From positions 1-33,335 of the forward strand of contig MPMZ01000033.1 of NCBI GenBank assembly GCA_002238765.1: a DNA stretch of 33,335 bases, given 5' to 3'. The first letter of the stretch is position 1. Each line of letters starts with the position of its first letter. The notes beneath the pieces were generated by a model, which was given only the letters and a program-made list of their open reading frames with translations, was not told the DNA's origin and searched no databases. This document shows, in pieces, positions 32,670 through 33,335 of the stretch. The translations under genes and the position numbers were made by a program. This DNA comes from Nitrospira sp. bin75 (lineage in GTDB: Bacteria; Nitrospirota; Nitrospiria; Nitrospirales; UBA8639).

Positions 32670-33335
32670 TTACAGCCTACCCTTAAAGGCTTTGTCGAGG
32701 ATAGAGGGAAGAAGGGCATCGAGTTCAATGGTGGTTTGAGACAGTCCCTTTCTCATTTTTTCTACGGTTAACTGTAGTTTGTCAAACCAAAGTTGTTTCT
32801 CAAAAGAGGGGACAGGTACGGCTATGGCTTCAAGTTTCTCCAGTCCCAAGGTTCTATTTCTGCCCGCTCCACCCGGTGAGGCGAGCCCAATTTTTTCGAG
32901 ACCTGTTTCAGTGAGGAAGTAAAATCGCAAGAAATTTGCGGTGACGATTTTCTTCTTGGGAACGCAGGCAATAAACCTGTGTGAGCCAACACGTCCGGCA
33001 TCCTCAGGCCGAACGACGGCTATCGCACCTTCCCAAGCAAAGACATTATTAAGAAGAAGGTCATCTGCTTGAATCCTGTAAAGTTTTTTTGATCCGATCT
33101 CCCAACCGCTAATATTGGGCTTATGAAACGTTCCCTTTCCGAAGGATCGAATGCCAATTTCCGGATAACTAGAAGCGGTGTCAATCTTGACTGCGCGTCG
33201 TGTAATGGGAGAGGTGGCTCGGTTTCCTTGAACAGGTTGCAGGCTGTTGATAAGTGGCTCTCCGCTCTGGTTATGCCGCCGCCGGGATTGGCTTGGGCTG
33301 GTTGAAATAGACTTGGTCGGGCGTTTGCCCGCCAA
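32670..33335 (-). CDS. hsdS: type I restriction specificity subunit (HsdS), 5' end outside the window
   Basis: The window holds the last 221 residues. A target-recognition domain is visible (YPEIGIRSFGKGTFHK, DLLLNNVFAWEGAIAVV, HRFIACVPKKKIVTANFLRF). It is followed by the conserved exit LEKLEAIAVPVPSFEKQ and a helical dimerisation segment ending in LDALLPSILDKAFKGRL, typical of HsdS C-termini. HsdS sets the DNA site read by the HsdM/HsdR complex. The reading frame is open to the edge and the first visible residues (Ser/Pro/Arg-rich) could be linker or the end of another domain. hsdM and hsdR, if present, must lie beyond the right edge. Confidence 0.9.
   Translation of the reverse strand: MAGKRPTKSISTSPSQSRRRHNQSGEPLINSLQPVQGNRATSPITRRAVKIDTASSYPEIGIRSFGKGTFHKPNISGWEIGSKKLYRIQADDLLLNNVFAWEGAIAVVRPEDAGRVGSHRFIACVPKKKIVTANFLRFYFLTETGLEKIGLASPGGAGRNRTLGLEKLEAIAVPVPSFEKQLWFDKLQLTVEKMRKGLSQTTIELDALLPSILDKAFKGRL

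Overview
The window reads as a piece of a Gram-negative bacterial chromosome of moderately high GC. It has outer-membrane porin and lipoprotein genes, periplasmic proteins with signal peptides, Fur, and a ferric-iron ABC transporter. The overall gene mix (NAD synthetase beside GlnD, secreted FMN-binding proteins, carboxypeptidase Taq, formate-tetrahydrofolate ligase) reminds me of Nitrospira/Nitrospirota. No rRNA or marker gene is present, so this is an impression and not a determination. I see no tRNA, rRNA, CRISPR array or insertion sequence.

Layout. 1-2.2 kb: a secreted SUMF1/FGE-fold protein, followed by a gene-free stretch crowded with stem-loop repeats and a cluster of TGTACA palindromes. 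2.2-6.8 kb: nadE and glnD on the + strand (NAD synthesis and PII-based nitrogen signalling). 7.0-14.0 kb: a divergent redox/envelope locus. On the - strand are a Com-like zinc ribbon, a beta-barrel porin, a BamC-like lipoprotein, an exported FMN-binding protein with a flavinylation motif, and a four-helix membrane protein with several histidines. On the + strand are a lipoprotein and ApbE, the enzyme that attaches FMN to such motifs. The AT-rich gap between the two arms has a good sigma-70-type promoter and a Fur-like palindrome. 14.0-17.4 kb: an accessory patch with a small membrane-anchored protein, a frameshifted TbpB-like lipoprotein, an HNH endonuclease and a VapBC pair. 17.5-22.7 kb: a histidine-rich Spy/CpxP-like protein, then the iron operon fur-fbpA-fbpB-fbpC on the - strand. 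22.9-31.1 kb: a Panacea/SocA-like protein, a ComEA-like helix-hairpin-helix protein, an M32 carboxypeptidase, an O-methyltransferase, a small hypothetical protein, DNA-3-methyladenine glycosylase I, a secreted EEP-family phosphatase/nuclease, and formate-tetrahydrofolate ligase. 31.1-33.3 kb: a two-gene unit resembling the lambda RexA/RexB (or Kiwa) exclusion systems, next to a type I restriction specificity subunit cut by the window edge. This is a probable defence island.

The two most interesting points are the RexAB/Kiwa-like chromosomal pair at the right edge and the ApbE-linked porin-flavoprotein-membrane module with a Fur-like control site. A one-base frameshift in the TbpB-like gene and several dispersed repeat families, some forming the 5' ends of genes, also deserve attention. 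All homology statements come from reading the translated sequence and memory of the families; no search was run.
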